Positions 16,950 to 26,203 of a stretch of DNA of 64,000 bases are shown piece after piece. Positions within the stretch are counted from its first letter, which is position 1. Every line of letters begins with the position of its first letter. The stretch lies in assembly GCA_016745075.1 (NCBI GenBank), contig JADGDD010000001.1, positions 1,117,125 to 1,181,124 on the forward strand, given 5' to 3'. The DNA is from Planctomycetota bacterium (GTDB lineage Bacteria; Planctomycetota; UBA11346). The notes beneath the pieces were generated by a model. It had not been told where the DNA came from. It saw nothing but the letters and a program-made list of their open reading frames with translations, and searched no databases. The position numbers and the translations under genes were made by a program.

Positions 16950-19355
16950 ATGCGCGTAAGCCTGAACTGGATCAAACGCCTCTTGAACGTTGAAGACCTT
17001 GGTATGAGTCCTGAAGTGCTTGTCGAGAAACTGACAGTTCAACTTGGTGAAATTGATGACCTCGAACGTACTGGACCAAGCCTTAATGGTGTTGTCATTG
17101 GTAAAGTGCTCAGCTGTGAGCAACATCCAAATGCAGACCGCCTACGCGTCACCAGTGTTGATATTGGCAAGGAAAACGCTCTCTCTATTGTCTGTGGCGC
17201 TCCCAATGTTGCTGCTGGGCAAACCGTGGCTGTAGCAACGGTTGGTACCACCCTAACTATGTGCGGGGCTGACGGCACAGAAGAAAGTCTCACGATTAAG
17301 AAAGGCAAACTGCGCGGTGTTGCGAGCCATGGCATGATTTGTGCCGAAGATGAGCTGGGCCTTGGCGGTAGCCATGATGGTATCATGGTGTTAGATGATG
17401 CCCTTACTGCAGGCTGCCCTTTAGCTGATGCGATTCCTCTTGGTGGCGATGACATTCTCATTGTTGATAACCATAATATTAATCACCGTCCAGACCTATG
17501 GGGCCATCTTGGTTGGGCACGTGAAATTGCTCCTGTCTGTAACCTGAGCCTCCCTCAAAACCCAGACATTTCTTGGGAAGCTGCCCCAAACGGCTGGGAC
17601 ATTCAGCTTAAAGACGATAACGTTATTGCTTATCATGGTGCTGTGATCAATGGTGTCAGCAATGCACACAGTCCACAATGGATGCAAGACCTCCTTATTG
17701 CTGCTGGTATTCGTCCCTTGGGTCTACTCGTTGATATTACAAATTTTGTTATGCTGGAACTTGGTGAACCGATGCACGCCTTCAGTAAAGAAGCGATTGC
17801 TGGTACCACGCTCTTTGCCCGCGCTGCCACAGCCGAAGAGCAATTAACGGCTCTTGATGAGACTGAGCTGACACTTGCCGCTGGCGACCTTGTTATTGCT
17901 GACGAAAAACAACCCCTAGCTCTTGCCGGCATTATGGGTGGCCTCAGCAGTATGGTCCATGATAATACCACAAGCATCGTTTTAGAAGCCGCAACCTTTG
18001 CTGCTGGGCAAATACGACGCACCCGCATGAGTACCGGTCTTGGTAGCGAAAGCTCAAATCGTTTTGAGAAAAGCCTTTTTCCTGAACTAGCACCTGCTGC
18101 CATCAATAAAGCGATTACCCTACTCACCGAATGTTGTCCTGGATGCACGGTTGATGCACGATTTGCCGCTGGCTGTATGGGCAACGAAACCCGCCAAGTG
18201 CACTTTAATCCAGATGCGGTTGCTCGTTCCGTTGGTATTGATGTGCCTGCTGAAACCCAGCAACAATACCTTGAACAACTCGGGTTTGTTGCCGACCAAT
18301 CAGGCGAGACCCTGCAAGTACCGTGGTGGCGCTATAAAGATATCAGTGAAGCCGTAGACCTTATTGAAGAAGTTGCCCGTTTGCATGGCTATGATGCGCT
18401 TACTCCTGAAGTACCACGCCTGCCAGCATCAACACCAACGCCAAATATATTGCGCATGGCCGAACACCGCTCTCGTCAGATTCTTTCTGCGCTTAGCTGG
18501 GATGAGGTTGCCACCTACTGCTTTACCAGCGAAACGTGGGCAGATGCACTTATGTGGCCAGAAGAAAAACGCATTCGCTTACAACATGCCCTTTCTAGCG
18601 AGCAAACGGTCATGCGCGCTAGCATGTTACCAACACTTGCAGAAGCGATGGGACGCAATCGTAAAAATATGGCTAACGCTCAATTTTACGAAATTGGTAA
18701 AGTGTATAGTGAACAATCTGGCGATGGTGTCTGCGCCCATGAATCACTTGTGCTTGCCGGAATTATTTCTGAACAGAATAACGATACACCATTTTATGCT
18801 GCTCGTGATGCTGCTTTACACGTACTAGAGTCCCTCGGTATTTCTGGTGCTGCATTGCACATACCAAAAGAAGAACAGCCAGACCTACAAAACGGCCGGG
18901 CAGCTTTTGTTCAACTTGGTAAAAAAGTCATTGGCCGCATTGGTGAAGTTCCGGCAACACTGCGCAAAGTAGCTGGTGTGCAAGATGCCTGCGCATGGTT
19001 TTCTCTTGATTTGGAACGCATCATTGCCACTCGTGGTGATAGCAAACCAATATCTTTTACACCACCAAGTCGGTTCCAAGCAGTAGAACGTGAATATACC
19101 TTTGTTTGTCCAGAACAACTCAGCTGGAGCGATCTTGCTGGCGCTGTTCGCAAAGGAGCAGGAGGGTTCTGCCGCGAAGTTGAGCTGGTAACCATTTACC
19201 GTGGCGAACAAATTGATACGAATAATAAAGCGGTAAGTTTACGTATAATATTGCAATCTGATGATAAAACCCTTTCAGAAAAAGATCTGAGTAAAGCACA
19301 ACGCAAAATCATTGGCACCGTTGAAAACACAACGACTGCCAAACTGCGCGCCTAG
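16950..19355 (+). CDS. pheT: Phenylalanine--tRNA ligase beta subunit
   Basis: Beta chain of the alpha2-beta2 PheRS. The 801-residue protein has the bacterial layout: N-terminal tRNA-binding OB domain (about 39-150, VIGKVLSCEQHPNADRLRV), the B3/B4 editing region (LGLLVDITNFVMLELGEPMH), B5 (DISEAVDLIEEVARLHGYD), catalytic-like core, and C-terminal ferredoxin-fold anticodon-binding domain (about 707-800). A GGAG site precedes the ATG. The alpha subunit gene pheS, which usually lies directly upstream, is absent from this window; a divergent response regulator operon occupies that position. Confidence 0.97.
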   Translation: MRVSLNWIKRLLNVEDLGMSPEVLVEKLTVQLGEIDDLERTGPSLNGVVIGKVLSCEQHPNADRLRVTSVDIGKENALSIVCGAPNVAAGQTVAVATVGTTLTMCGADGTEESLTIKKGKLRGVASHGMICAEDELGLGGSHDGIMVLDDALTAGCPLADAIPLGGDDILIVDNHNINHRPDLWGHLGWAREIAPVCNLSLPQNPDISWEAAPNGWDIQLKDDNVIAYHGAVINGVSNAHSPQWMQDLLIAAGIRPLGLLVDITNFVMLELGEPMHAFSKEAIAGTTLFARAATAEEQLTALDETELTLAAGDLVIADEKQPLALAGIMGGLSSMVHDNTTSIVLEAATFAAGQIRRTRMSTGLGSESSNRFEKSLFPELAPAAINKAITLLTECCPGCTVDARFAAGCMGNETRQVHFNPDAVARSVGIDVPAETQQQYLEQLGFVADQSGETLQVPWWRYKDISEAVDLIEEVARLHGYDALTPEVPRLPASTPTPNILRMAEHRSRQILSALSWDEVATYCFTSETWADALMWPEEKRIRLQHALSSEQTVMRASMLPTLAEAMGRNRKNMANAQFYEIGKVYSEQSGDGVCAHESLVLAGIISEQNNDTPFYAARDAALHVLESLGISGAALHIPKEEQPDLQNGRAAFVQLGKKVIGRIGEVPATLRKVAGVQDACAWFSLDLERIIATRGDSKPISFTPPSRFQAVEREYTFVCPEQLSWSDLAGAVRKGAGGFCREVELVTIYRGEQIDTNNKAVSLRIILQSDDKTLSEKDLSKAQRKIIGTVENTTTAKLRA

Positions 19356-19429
19356 AACGCTCTTACCGCTGCACCAAAAAGCAACAACACCAAACCATCT
19401 GATCAGGTGTTAAAGTGGCTTCGTCATAA

Positions 19430-19446
19430 TTGGCAAGCCGTGTGCG
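19430..19446 (+). promoter_or_regulatory. Candidate sigma-54 promoter upstream of fliK
   Basis: TTGGCA with GG at 19432-19433 and GC at 19444-19445, exactly 10 nt apart as needed for the -24/-12 elements. The -12 half reads GTGC instead of TTGC. It lies about 70 nt before the fliK start. A similar element precedes flgE. Confidence 0.5.
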
Positions 19447-19514
19447 TAATGATTCCTTGAATAGTTTTGTAGCTAACACGCATCCCGTTAGCAAGAACCA
19501 TCAAGGAGCCTCGG

Positions 19515-20864
19515 ATGAGTACATCATTTGCCCCCTCTCTTTCTGGAACCGAAGAGAGTATTATTGCCCAATTTCAAGACCGCGTTCGCTCTTCATCGCG
19601 GCCAACACCATCAGAACGTGATCACGGGCCGGATAATTCTTCAGCACCAGAATTTAAGGAAACCCTAGACAATCATCATAAAACGGTGCACGAGAGCTCT
19701 TCGTCTGATTCAGCAGAAAACAAAACAACCAGTAAAGAATCTGGTACCCATACAGAACGAACTTCTGAAGACGAATCTACAACAGCAAACGAATTGACAC
19801 CAGAGGAAGCATTAGTCGCTCCACTGACACAAGAAGACACACTTCCTGAAACCGTGCTCCAGCTTTTGAGCACAGACGAAGCCCTTAACGAACTTCCCTT
19901 TGGCCCACTACAAGCCGCCGCTAACAATGAATTACTTGAAGGTTCGTTAGATACCGTCACTGGACTCGTCACTGATCCGCTCTTAACACCGGCTGAAATA
20001 CAGACGACTGATGAGGCCAACCCAGAAAATGAACTACTAACAACGGAACAGGCCGCTGCCATTGACACGACGCTCACCGATGACGAAACCACCTTAAATC
20101 CACTACAGACAGAAGAAATCGTTCTCAGCACAAACAACACCAGTACTACAGGAGTTGGCACTGACCCACTCGTAAATGCAAGCACTGGTACGCAAACTAT
20201 TACCCCACAACAGGGGCAACAAGCGACCACAAACGAACAAGACAAAGCCGCTGAGACCCAACTTGCCGCAAACACGAACACTGCAATCGGTAAAGGGACT
20301 GGCGTTGATTTAATGAAGGCCGTACAGCCAAGCGCACAGGTCGAAAATGTTTCAATGACACCGCAGCAACCAGCACAAGCCGCGGCTACTCCCATTCCTA
20401 CATCACTCGTTCCTGAGCCAACACCAGCAGACAACGCTATTTCCAAACAGGTTCACGCTGCTGTGTTACAACAAAATATGCAAGATACGAATCGGAGTCT
20501 CACCTTACGGCTGACACCACCAGAACTAGGAACCGTTCGTATCCATATCACCGAACATCACGGGGCCATGAGCATACGCCTCACTGCTGAAGATGATTCC
20601 GTTCGTCTCTCACTTGAACGAGCGCTGCCAAATCTGCGAGAAGATCTCCGTGCGGCTGACGCACCCATTAATTCTGTTAATCTCACTGATTTTAATTTCA
20701 TGAAACAGCAGCAAGAACAGGCACAGCAACAACGAAAACAGCGACAAAATAACGATACACCCTTTTCTATTGATGGACTCCCCCCTGCACCAGAACAGGA
20801 AAACCGAACAACAGTGAACCTTGGCGGACGAGTCACTGAAGACAGTGTCAGTGCAATTGCGTAG
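19515..20864 (+). CDS. fliK: Flagellar hook-length control protein FliK
   Basis: Secreted molecular ruler that sets hook length and switches export specificity. The first 310 residues are acidic, low-complexity and Thr/Glu/Asn-rich, as in FliK rulers. Residues about 318-400 form the conserved hook-length C-terminal domain (SLTLRLTPPELGTVRIHI ... LPNLREDL). A Gln-rich stretch (KQQQEQAQQQ) follows. AAGGAG lies upstream of the ATG. It is followed by flgE after 85 nt; flgD, often between them, is not here. Confidence 0.88.
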   Translation: MSTSFAPSLSGTEESIIAQFQDRVRSSSRPTPSERDHGPDNSSAPEFKETLDNHHKTVHESSSSDSAENKTTSKESGTHTERTSEDESTTANELTPEEALVAPLTQEDTLPETVLQLLSTDEALNELPFGPLQAAANNELLEGSLDTVTGLVTDPLLTPAEIQTTDEANPENELLTTEQAAAIDTTLTDDETTLNPLQTEEIVLSTNNTSTTGVGTDPLVNASTGTQTITPQQGQQATTNEQDKAAETQLAANTNTAIGKGTGVDLMKAVQPSAQVENVSMTPQQPAQAAATPIPTSLVPEPTPADNAISKQVHAAVLQQNMQDTNRSLTLRLTPPELGTVRIHITEHHGAMSIRLTAEDDSVRLSLERALPNLREDLRAADAPINSVNLTDFNFMKQQQEQAQQQRKQRQNNDTPFSIDGLPPAPEQENRTTVNLGGRVTEDSVSAIA

Positions 20865-20875
20865 GCACTAAATAA

Positions 20876-20892
20876 TTGGCACTCTAATCGCG
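20876..20892 (+). promoter_or_regulatory. Candidate sigma-54 promoter upstream of flgE
   Basis: TTGGCAC matches the -24 consensus, with GG at 20878-20879 and GC at 20890-20891 (10-nt spacing). It is about 60 nt upstream of the flgE ATG and just after the fliK stop. Confidence 0.55.
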
Positions 20893-20949
20893 TAAAGAAA
20901 ACAAAGAGACAGAACAACTTTACACACAATATGCATCAGGAGCTTTCTC

Positions 20950-23625
20950 ATGGCCTTATTACGATCTCTCGACAGTGGTGTTTCCGGCATGCTCAACAAC
21001 CAGCTTACCTTAGACGTAAGTGCAAATAACTTGGCAAACGTTAATACACCGGGATTTAAGGGCAGCCGAGTGAGCTTCTCCAGCGCTTTGATTCAAACTC
21101 GCTTTAATGGTTCTGCTCCAGGTACCAACATTGGTGGACAAAACCCACGTCAGGTTGGTCTTGGTGTTGCGAGCTCTTCGGTTGACGTTGATATGGGGCA
21201 GGGTGCACTTGGTGCCACTGGTCGTGACTTAGACCTTTCCATTCAGGGTGAAGGTTTCTTTGAAGTCTCTGACGGTACCCAAGCTTTTTATACCCGCGTT
21301 GGTAACTTTGGTATTGATTCCAATAATGACCTTGTGCATTTAAGTTCTGGCTATCGCGTTAATGGTAATACGTACCGCAGCGACTTAAACCCAGACGGCT
21401 CACAAACAATTCTTGACCAAAATATTCCTATTAATGTTCCGCAGGGCCAAGCCTTCCCACCTTCACAAACACAAGAAGTGACCTTCCAAGGAAACCTTTC
21501 TGCGGCAACATCTGCTCTCCAAGGAAACTCGGTACAATCTGTCTATCCTATTAAGAGCACCGTATCGAATGGTAACGCCACAGAAGATACTCCACTTTCT
21601 GAACTGGATATTTTTAAAGGCGGAGCCGAACCACTTGATCCGAATGACCGCGTTAAAAGAATGTATGTCTACGGCACTAAACCAAATGGTGAAACCTATG
21701 CTTCTCAGTTTAACATTGAACCGTGGACCACACCAACCGCTGTGGATAACACCGGATCACTCGGAAAACTGATCGAAGATATTAATGGTGCACTTGGTCA
21801 AGGTAGCGACCGTTTTGGTACAGCTCGCGTTGAAAATGGCAGTATTATTGTAACATCGGTTGGCTCTGGCGATGGTTTCTCATTTTTTATGGGGGAAGAT
21901 GGCGCCTTACCAAGCACTGACACTGACTCTGCTGTAGTTGGCACTCATCTAGATGTCAGTCTTGATACCGCTCTCAACAGCGGTGGAGCAACAGCAAACA
22001 ACGCAATTATTCAAGCTGGTGCCAATGGTAAACTGATTAATCCATCTTTTGCCGTAACCGATGCTGGTGGTGGCTTTCCGACCGTAGCAGACTTCACCAT
22101 TGCCATGATAGTAAATGGTACTGAACGCGGACGTGTAACCGTCCCGTCTGGAACTGATGCGGTTACAGCGGCCAATGCCTTTACCGTGGGGTCATTCCCC
22201 GATTTACCGACCATTTCAACTGGCGACACTATTACCTACCAAACAACTGGTTTACCTGCCAATGTTGACGTGACCCCAACTACATCATTTATCGGCTCTA
22301 CCGGCGTTCTTCCATTCCAAAGCACCCCTGCTATTGCCGCCACCCATACAAATATATCTCTTGATACAGCGCTCAATACAGCAACCACTTCAAATAACGC
22401 AACAATCCAAACTGCAGGTGCTGGTCTTATTAATCCTGAATTTTCAATCACCGATACTGGCGGTGGGTTTCCAACCACAACTGCTTTTACTATTGCAATT
22501 CTCATCAATGGTAACGAACGAGGCAGCATTACTCTCCCATCAGGAACAGATGCGGTTTCAGCAGCGCACCCATTTGGTTTAACCAGCTACCCACATGTCA
22601 AAAATGGCGATGTCATTACGTACCAAGTGAGTAATATGCCAGCGAATGTTGACATTATTCCAAGTACAAAAATCATTCTCGACAATGACCCAGCCAATAA
22701 AACACAAGACTTGTCTGGCGGCATTGCAGATGGCATTGCAGATATGTTTGAAGAAGACAGTGCTGTTGATGTCAATGCTTGGAGCTATCTAAACGAGTCC
22801 AATGCAACCTTTAATTGGTATAGAGCTCGTCTCGTACCAGATTCCGTCACAAGCTCTATTGAGGTCTTCGACTCAGAAGGTGGTAAACATAATATTGAAG
22901 CCCGCTTTATTCGTGTCGGCACTCGTACCGAGCTTGATAGTGATGCCCGTATTAATTCATGGGACATGATCATGAATATTGACCAAACCGAAGGCACGAT
23001 TGTGGATGACTTGGTGGTTGGTATTGAATTTGACCAAAATGGCCGCTTTACTGGATCTGTTGGCTCTAGTATCCACAAAGCATCATTAACCTCTAGTACC
23101 CATGTTGGCAACCCAACATCTGCGACGGTTCAAGTCAATTGGGCCACAACTGGACCAACAGACCCTGCAACCGTCCGCATGGACTTTGGTGATAGCAACA
23201 GTGTAACTGGCCTTTCTGGCTTTGGTTCTACCTCCACAGCTTCTGCGGTAGACCAAGATGGATTTGCCGATGGTAAGCTTGATGCAATTAATGTCTCTTC
23301 AGAAGGTGATTTAATCGCACTCTACACCAACGGTATCAGCCGTAAACTTGCACAAATACCGCTGGTAACGTTTGCGAACCCTGGTGGTCTTTCTTCAATC
23401 GAAGGAAACCTTTGGGGTATCACCACCAACTCTGGCTCTGCTACTCGTCGGACACCAGGACAAAATGCTGGCTTTGTGACTTCTGGTGCACTCGAAAGCT
23501 CAAACGTTGATATTGCAACTGAGTTTACCCGCCTCATCACTGCCCAACGTGGCTTCCAGGTTAGTGCTCGAGTAGTTCAAACCACTGACGAAATTCTAGA
23601 AGAACTCGCTAACCTTGTAAGATAA
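20950..23625 (+). CDS. flgE: Flagellar hook protein FlgE, enlarged with internal repeats
   Basis: Structural subunit of the flagellar hook. The N-terminus (LRSLDSGVSGMLNNQLTLDV, then SANNLANVNTPGFKGSRVSF) is the flagellar rod/hook helix, followed by QGEGFFEV. The C-terminus (NVDIATEFTRLITAQRGFQ, then ARVVQTTDEILEELANL) is the matching helix. At 891 residues it is about twice the length of E. coli FlgE. The extra mass is in the middle, which would be surface-exposed in the hook, and includes two tandem modules of about 110 residues (332-445 and 465-573). An AGGAG site lies 8 nt upstream of the ATG. A terminator follows at 23644. Confidence 0.93.
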   Translation: MALLRSLDSGVSGMLNNQLTLDVSANNLANVNTPGFKGSRVSFSSALIQTRFNGSAPGTNIGGQNPRQVGLGVASSSVDVDMGQGALGATGRDLDLSIQGEGFFEVSDGTQAFYTRVGNFGIDSNNDLVHLSSGYRVNGNTYRSDLNPDGSQTILDQNIPINVPQGQAFPPSQTQEVTFQGNLSAATSALQGNSVQSVYPIKSTVSNGNATEDTPLSELDIFKGGAEPLDPNDRVKRMYVYGTKPNGETYASQFNIEPWTTPTAVDNTGSLGKLIEDINGALGQGSDRFGTARVENGSIIVTSVGSGDGFSFFMGEDGALPSTDTDSAVVGTHLDVSLDTALNSGGATANNAIIQAGANGKLINPSFAVTDAGGGFPTVADFTIAMIVNGTERGRVTVPSGTDAVTAANAFTVGSFPDLPTISTGDTITYQTTGLPANVDVTPTTSFIGSTGVLPFQSTPAIAATHTNISLDTALNTATTSNNATIQTAGAGLINPEFSITDTGGGFPTTTAFTIAILINGNERGSITLPSGTDAVSAAHPFGLTSYPHVKNGDVITYQVSNMPANVDIIPSTKIILDNDPANKTQDLSGGIADGIADMFEEDSAVDVNAWSYLNESNATFNWYRARLVPDSVTSSIEVFDSEGGKHNIEARFIRVGTRTELDSDARINSWDMIMNIDQTEGTIVDDLVVGIEFDQNGRFTGSVGSSIHKASLTSSTHVGNPTSATVQVNWATTGPTDPATVRMDFGDSNSVTGLSGFGSTSTASAVDQDGFADGKLDAINVSSEGDLIALYTNGISRKLAQIPLVTFANPGGLSSIEGNLWGITTNSGSATRRTPGQNAGFVTSGALESSNVDIATEFTRLITAQRGFQVSARVVQTTDEILEELANLVR
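21943..22668 (+). repeat. Tandem module duplication inside flgE
   Basis: Codons 332-445 (21943-22284) and 465-573 (22342-22668) encode two related modules. Both open TH..(V/I)SLDTALN, continue with a G-GFPT segment, then FTIA-(I/M)-NG-ERG, PSGTDAV, a YQ..(G/N)(L/M)PANVD segment and a closing PTT/PST. They are separated by 19 codons. DNA similarity is moderate, so the duplication is not very recent. Confidence 0.85.
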
Positions 23626-23643
23626 GAGATCACAACTCACTAT

Positions 23644-23681
23644 AAAAATACCAGCACTGAGAATACAGTGCTGGTATTTTT
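23644..23681 (+). terminator. Terminator of flgE
   Basis: A 16-bp stem (23644-23659 with 23666-23681) and 6-nt loop ends in a T-rich tract 19 nt after the flgE stop. Confidence 0.85.
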
Positions 23682-23710
23682 ATTTGCTACCTTTTACTTC
23701 CACGTACAAC

Positions 23711-23747
23711 AAAAAGGGCCAGCACTATCACAGTGCTGGCCCTTTTT
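23711..23747 (-). terminator. Terminator of the symporter operon
   Basis: A 16-bp perfect stem (23711-23726 with 23732-23747) with a 5-nt loop and A/T ends lies about 33 nt past the minus-strand symporter stop. Its arm shares CCAGCACT with the neighbouring flgE terminator. Confidence 0.85.
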
Positions 23748-23779
23748 ACGTACTTTTCAGTATGATCTATGAGCTGTAT

Positions 23780-25768
23780 TTACTCGGCTTTTGCATCTTT
23801 TTGTGTCATAAGAGAAACAACAACCAGCGTGATAAAGCTCAGCGGAATAGAAATCATTCCTGGATTGTTAAATGAAATGAGCGCAAGGCTGCCATCTACA
23901 TTATAAACTTTATCATAAATGTTTGGTGAGATAAGAATCAAACCAAGTGCCGTCACCGTACCAACAACGATAGAAGCTACGATACCTGAAGCAGTGGTCT
24001 TTTTCCAGAACAGCAACATCACGATAGATGGAAGATTTGCTGATGCGGCAACCGCAAAGGCCCAACCAACCAAGAAGGTAACGTTTACTTTTTCAAACAA
24101 GATACCGAGAATAATCGCAATAATACCAACGCCAACAGCAGAAAGTTTACCTGCGATAACCTTCTTCTCATCGGACATATTCATACCCATATAACGGTCC
24201 ATTAAGTCATGGGCAATAGCACCGGATGATGCGACAATCAATCCACTAACCGTGCCAAGAACAGTCGCAAAGGCGATAGCAGAAATAATAGCAAACAAGG
24301 TCACACCAAAGACCTTCGCAACCATTGGCGCAGCCATGTTTCCGTTTTCTGGAACCACTTCAAATGCCAGAGCACCTAAACCAAGGAATAAGGTAAGTAC
24401 ATAGAAGAATGCAATCGCACCAATAGCAAGAATTGTGGATTTACGAGCCGAAGCTGCGTCTGGAACGGTGTAGTAACGAATGAGGATATGTGGCAATGCC
24501 GCTGTTCCACAGAAAAGAGCAAGCATCAAGGACATGAAATCCATACGGTCCCAGAAGGTATCTTCTTTGCCCTCTGCAACTTTTTTCAGGAATTTACGAC
24601 CAGATACCATCACCTTATCGCCAGTAACAAGATTAGAGGTAAAGACAATCACATGGTCTTCTCCATCTACACAACGATGTGGTTTCCATTGCTCAATTTC
24701 AGTTTGTTCATCAGATAAGATATTAAGGAACTCAAATGGTCCAAGGCTCCCTGTTTCAGTAACTTCTTTACCATCAGCATCTACTGGCAAAGTTTTGATA
24801 CGACTTAAACCAATCATTTCATCATCTTTGCGAGCAATACCGTTAATGATGTTGCTACTGGTTTCACCCTCAATAACTTCACCTGTCACTTTATCAATAA
24901 CCTGTGTTTGTACCTCAGCTGTTGTTGCCTTATATGGAAGCTTCGTTAATTGTCCGTCATGGTCTAACCACCAAGAAACACAACCTGCTTGGTCTGCATA
25001 TTTAAATACTTTTCCACCATGAATAAGCAGATCCTCAACCTCTCCGGTCCGTTTGTTATTAGCTTGCAATGCCTGCTCTTGCTGCTTCGCATATCCTTGT
25101 GCTTTCATATCTGCAACGGCAACATGTTCTTCAACGCGGTCTGATTGCACACCACGTGGATCTGTTGAAAGCCCTTTATTTAAAATCGCTACAACAAGAA
25201 CAGAAGAAAATATGATGAGCAAGGCACCTTTTAGAAATTGAACATAAGTAGTTGAGGTCATACCGGCTGTAGCAACGATGAAAATAACAACCACACCAAC
25301 TAAGGTCACACCAACCCAATGCTCATAACCAAGGAGTGGCGTTACCAAAATACCAGCACCAACCATTTGTGGAATGAGATAGAAAATAGACACAGCTAAG
25401 GTTGAGATGGCAGCTGCTAATTGAATGCCTTTAGAATTAAACTTATAATCTAAGGCATCAGCAAAGGTATATTTACCCATACGTTTCATCGGCTCTGCTA
25501 CAACAAAAAGGGCAACAATCCAACCAGCAAGATAACCGATAGAATACAGAAAGCCGTCGTACCCTTTTGTGGCAATAAGACCACAAATACCAAGAAATGA
25601 TGCTGCCGATAAGTAATCACCAGCAAAGGCGATACCGTTTACCGCCCAGTGTACTGAGCCGCCAGCAGCAAAATAACCGCTCGCCGATTTCGCTTTTCGT
25701 GCAAAATAAAAGGATAAACCAAGAACAAGGCCAACAAAGGCCGCAAAGATCATCACTGCAGGATTCAT
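23780..25768 (-). CDS. Sodium:solute symporter, ActP-like (acetate/monocarboxylate) with large hydrophilic insert
   Basis: Inner-membrane member of the SSS family. N-terminal AAGGSVHWAVNGIAFAGDYLSAASFLG is typical of cation/acetate symporters. About 13 membrane segments, 662 residues against about 550 for E. coli ActP. The extra length is a hydrophilic block at about 200-405, between two membrane segments. Its start overlaps the stop of a DUF485 gene (ATGA), the usual YjcH-ActP pairing. With the upstream porin it may form an uptake route across both membranes. Substrate is inferred from family only. Confidence 0.85.
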   Translation of the reverse strand: MNPAVMIFAAFVGLVLGLSFYFARKAKSASGYFAAGGSVHWAVNGIAFAGDYLSAASFLGICGLIATKGYDGFLYSIGYLAGWIVALFVVAEPMKRMGKYTFADALDYKFNSKGIQLAAAISTLAVSIFYLIPQMVGAGILVTPLLGYEHWVGVTLVGVVVIFIVATAGMTSTTYVQFLKGALLIIFSSVLVVAILNKGLSTDPRGVQSDRVEEHVAVADMKAQGYAKQQEQALQANNKRTGEVEDLLIHGGKVFKYADQAGCVSWWLDHDGQLTKLPYKATTAEVQTQVIDKVTGEVIEGETSSNIINGIARKDDEMIGLSRIKTLPVDADGKEVTETGSLGPFEFLNILSDEQTEIEQWKPHRCVDGEDHVIVFTSNLVTGDKVMVSGRKFLKKVAEGKEDTFWDRMDFMSLMLALFCGTAALPHILIRYYTVPDAASARKSTILAIGAIAFFYVLTLFLGLGALAFEVVPENGNMAAPMVAKVFGVTLFAIISAIAFATVLGTVSGLIVASSGAIAHDLMDRYMGMNMSDEKKVIAGKLSAVGVGIIAIILGILFEKVNVTFLVGWAFAVAASANLPSIVMLLFWKKTTASGIVASIVVGTVTALGLILISPNIYDKVYNVDGSLALISFNNPGMISIPLSFITLVVVSLMTQKDAKAE

Positions 25769-26064
25769 TTACTGGCTCCTTCAGATTTGTTTGAGCTATT
25801 GAGCTCTGCTTCTTTTTTTGAGCACAGCATGTTGTAAAATAAAGCGAGGAGAAGAGCAAATATAATCAAAAAGAAACCGTAAAAAACGGCAAGGTTCATA
25901 CCAAGCACAACTTTTACTTTCATAATATTAGGATCAATCACATTGATCACAACAAACCCTGCATAAATCAGCGCATAAATGATAAACATTTTTACGCCCA
26001 ATGAGGATTTATAATCGGCTGCGTGATCAGGACCCGTATCCTGATTTGCTGGTTCATGTAGCAT
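25765..26064 (-). CDS. DUF485 (YjcH-like) small membrane protein
   Basis: A 99-residue inner-membrane protein with two hydrophobic helices (FIIYALIYAGFVVINVI and LAVFYGFFLIIFALLLALFY), the layout of DUF485 proteins encoded next to ActP-type symporters. The start at 26064 follows an AAAGGAG site by five bases; a longer frame from 26130 lacks one. Overlaps the symporter start by 4 nt. It probably assists assembly or activity of the symporter; the role in the family is not well defined. Confidence 0.85.
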   Translation of the reverse strand: MLHEPANQDTGPDHAADYKSSLGVKMFIIYALIYAGFVVINVIDPNIMKVKVVLGMNLAVFYGFFLIIFALLLALFYNMLCSKKEAELNSSNKSEGASK

Positions 26065-26203
26065 GGTGGCTCCTTTGTCCGTTGGTAATGCTGTTAGAAT
26101 TTTGTTCGTTTTTCGACAGGACTCTCCCATTCACTCCTTTAAGAGCAATGACTAAAGTACCGCTAATCTTTGTCTTAGATGCTGCGTATCACACGCGCAA
26201 ACG

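Noticed and set aside
17633-18184. 183-residue minus-strand frame opposite pheT
   Set aside because: Antisense to a conserved part of pheT; Ser/Arg/Ala-rich composition typical of shadows.
19676-20446. 256-residue minus-strand open frame opposite fliK
   Set aside because: Low-complexity Ser/Val/Cys-rich sequence produced by the Thr/Glu-rich fliK codons; no family features.
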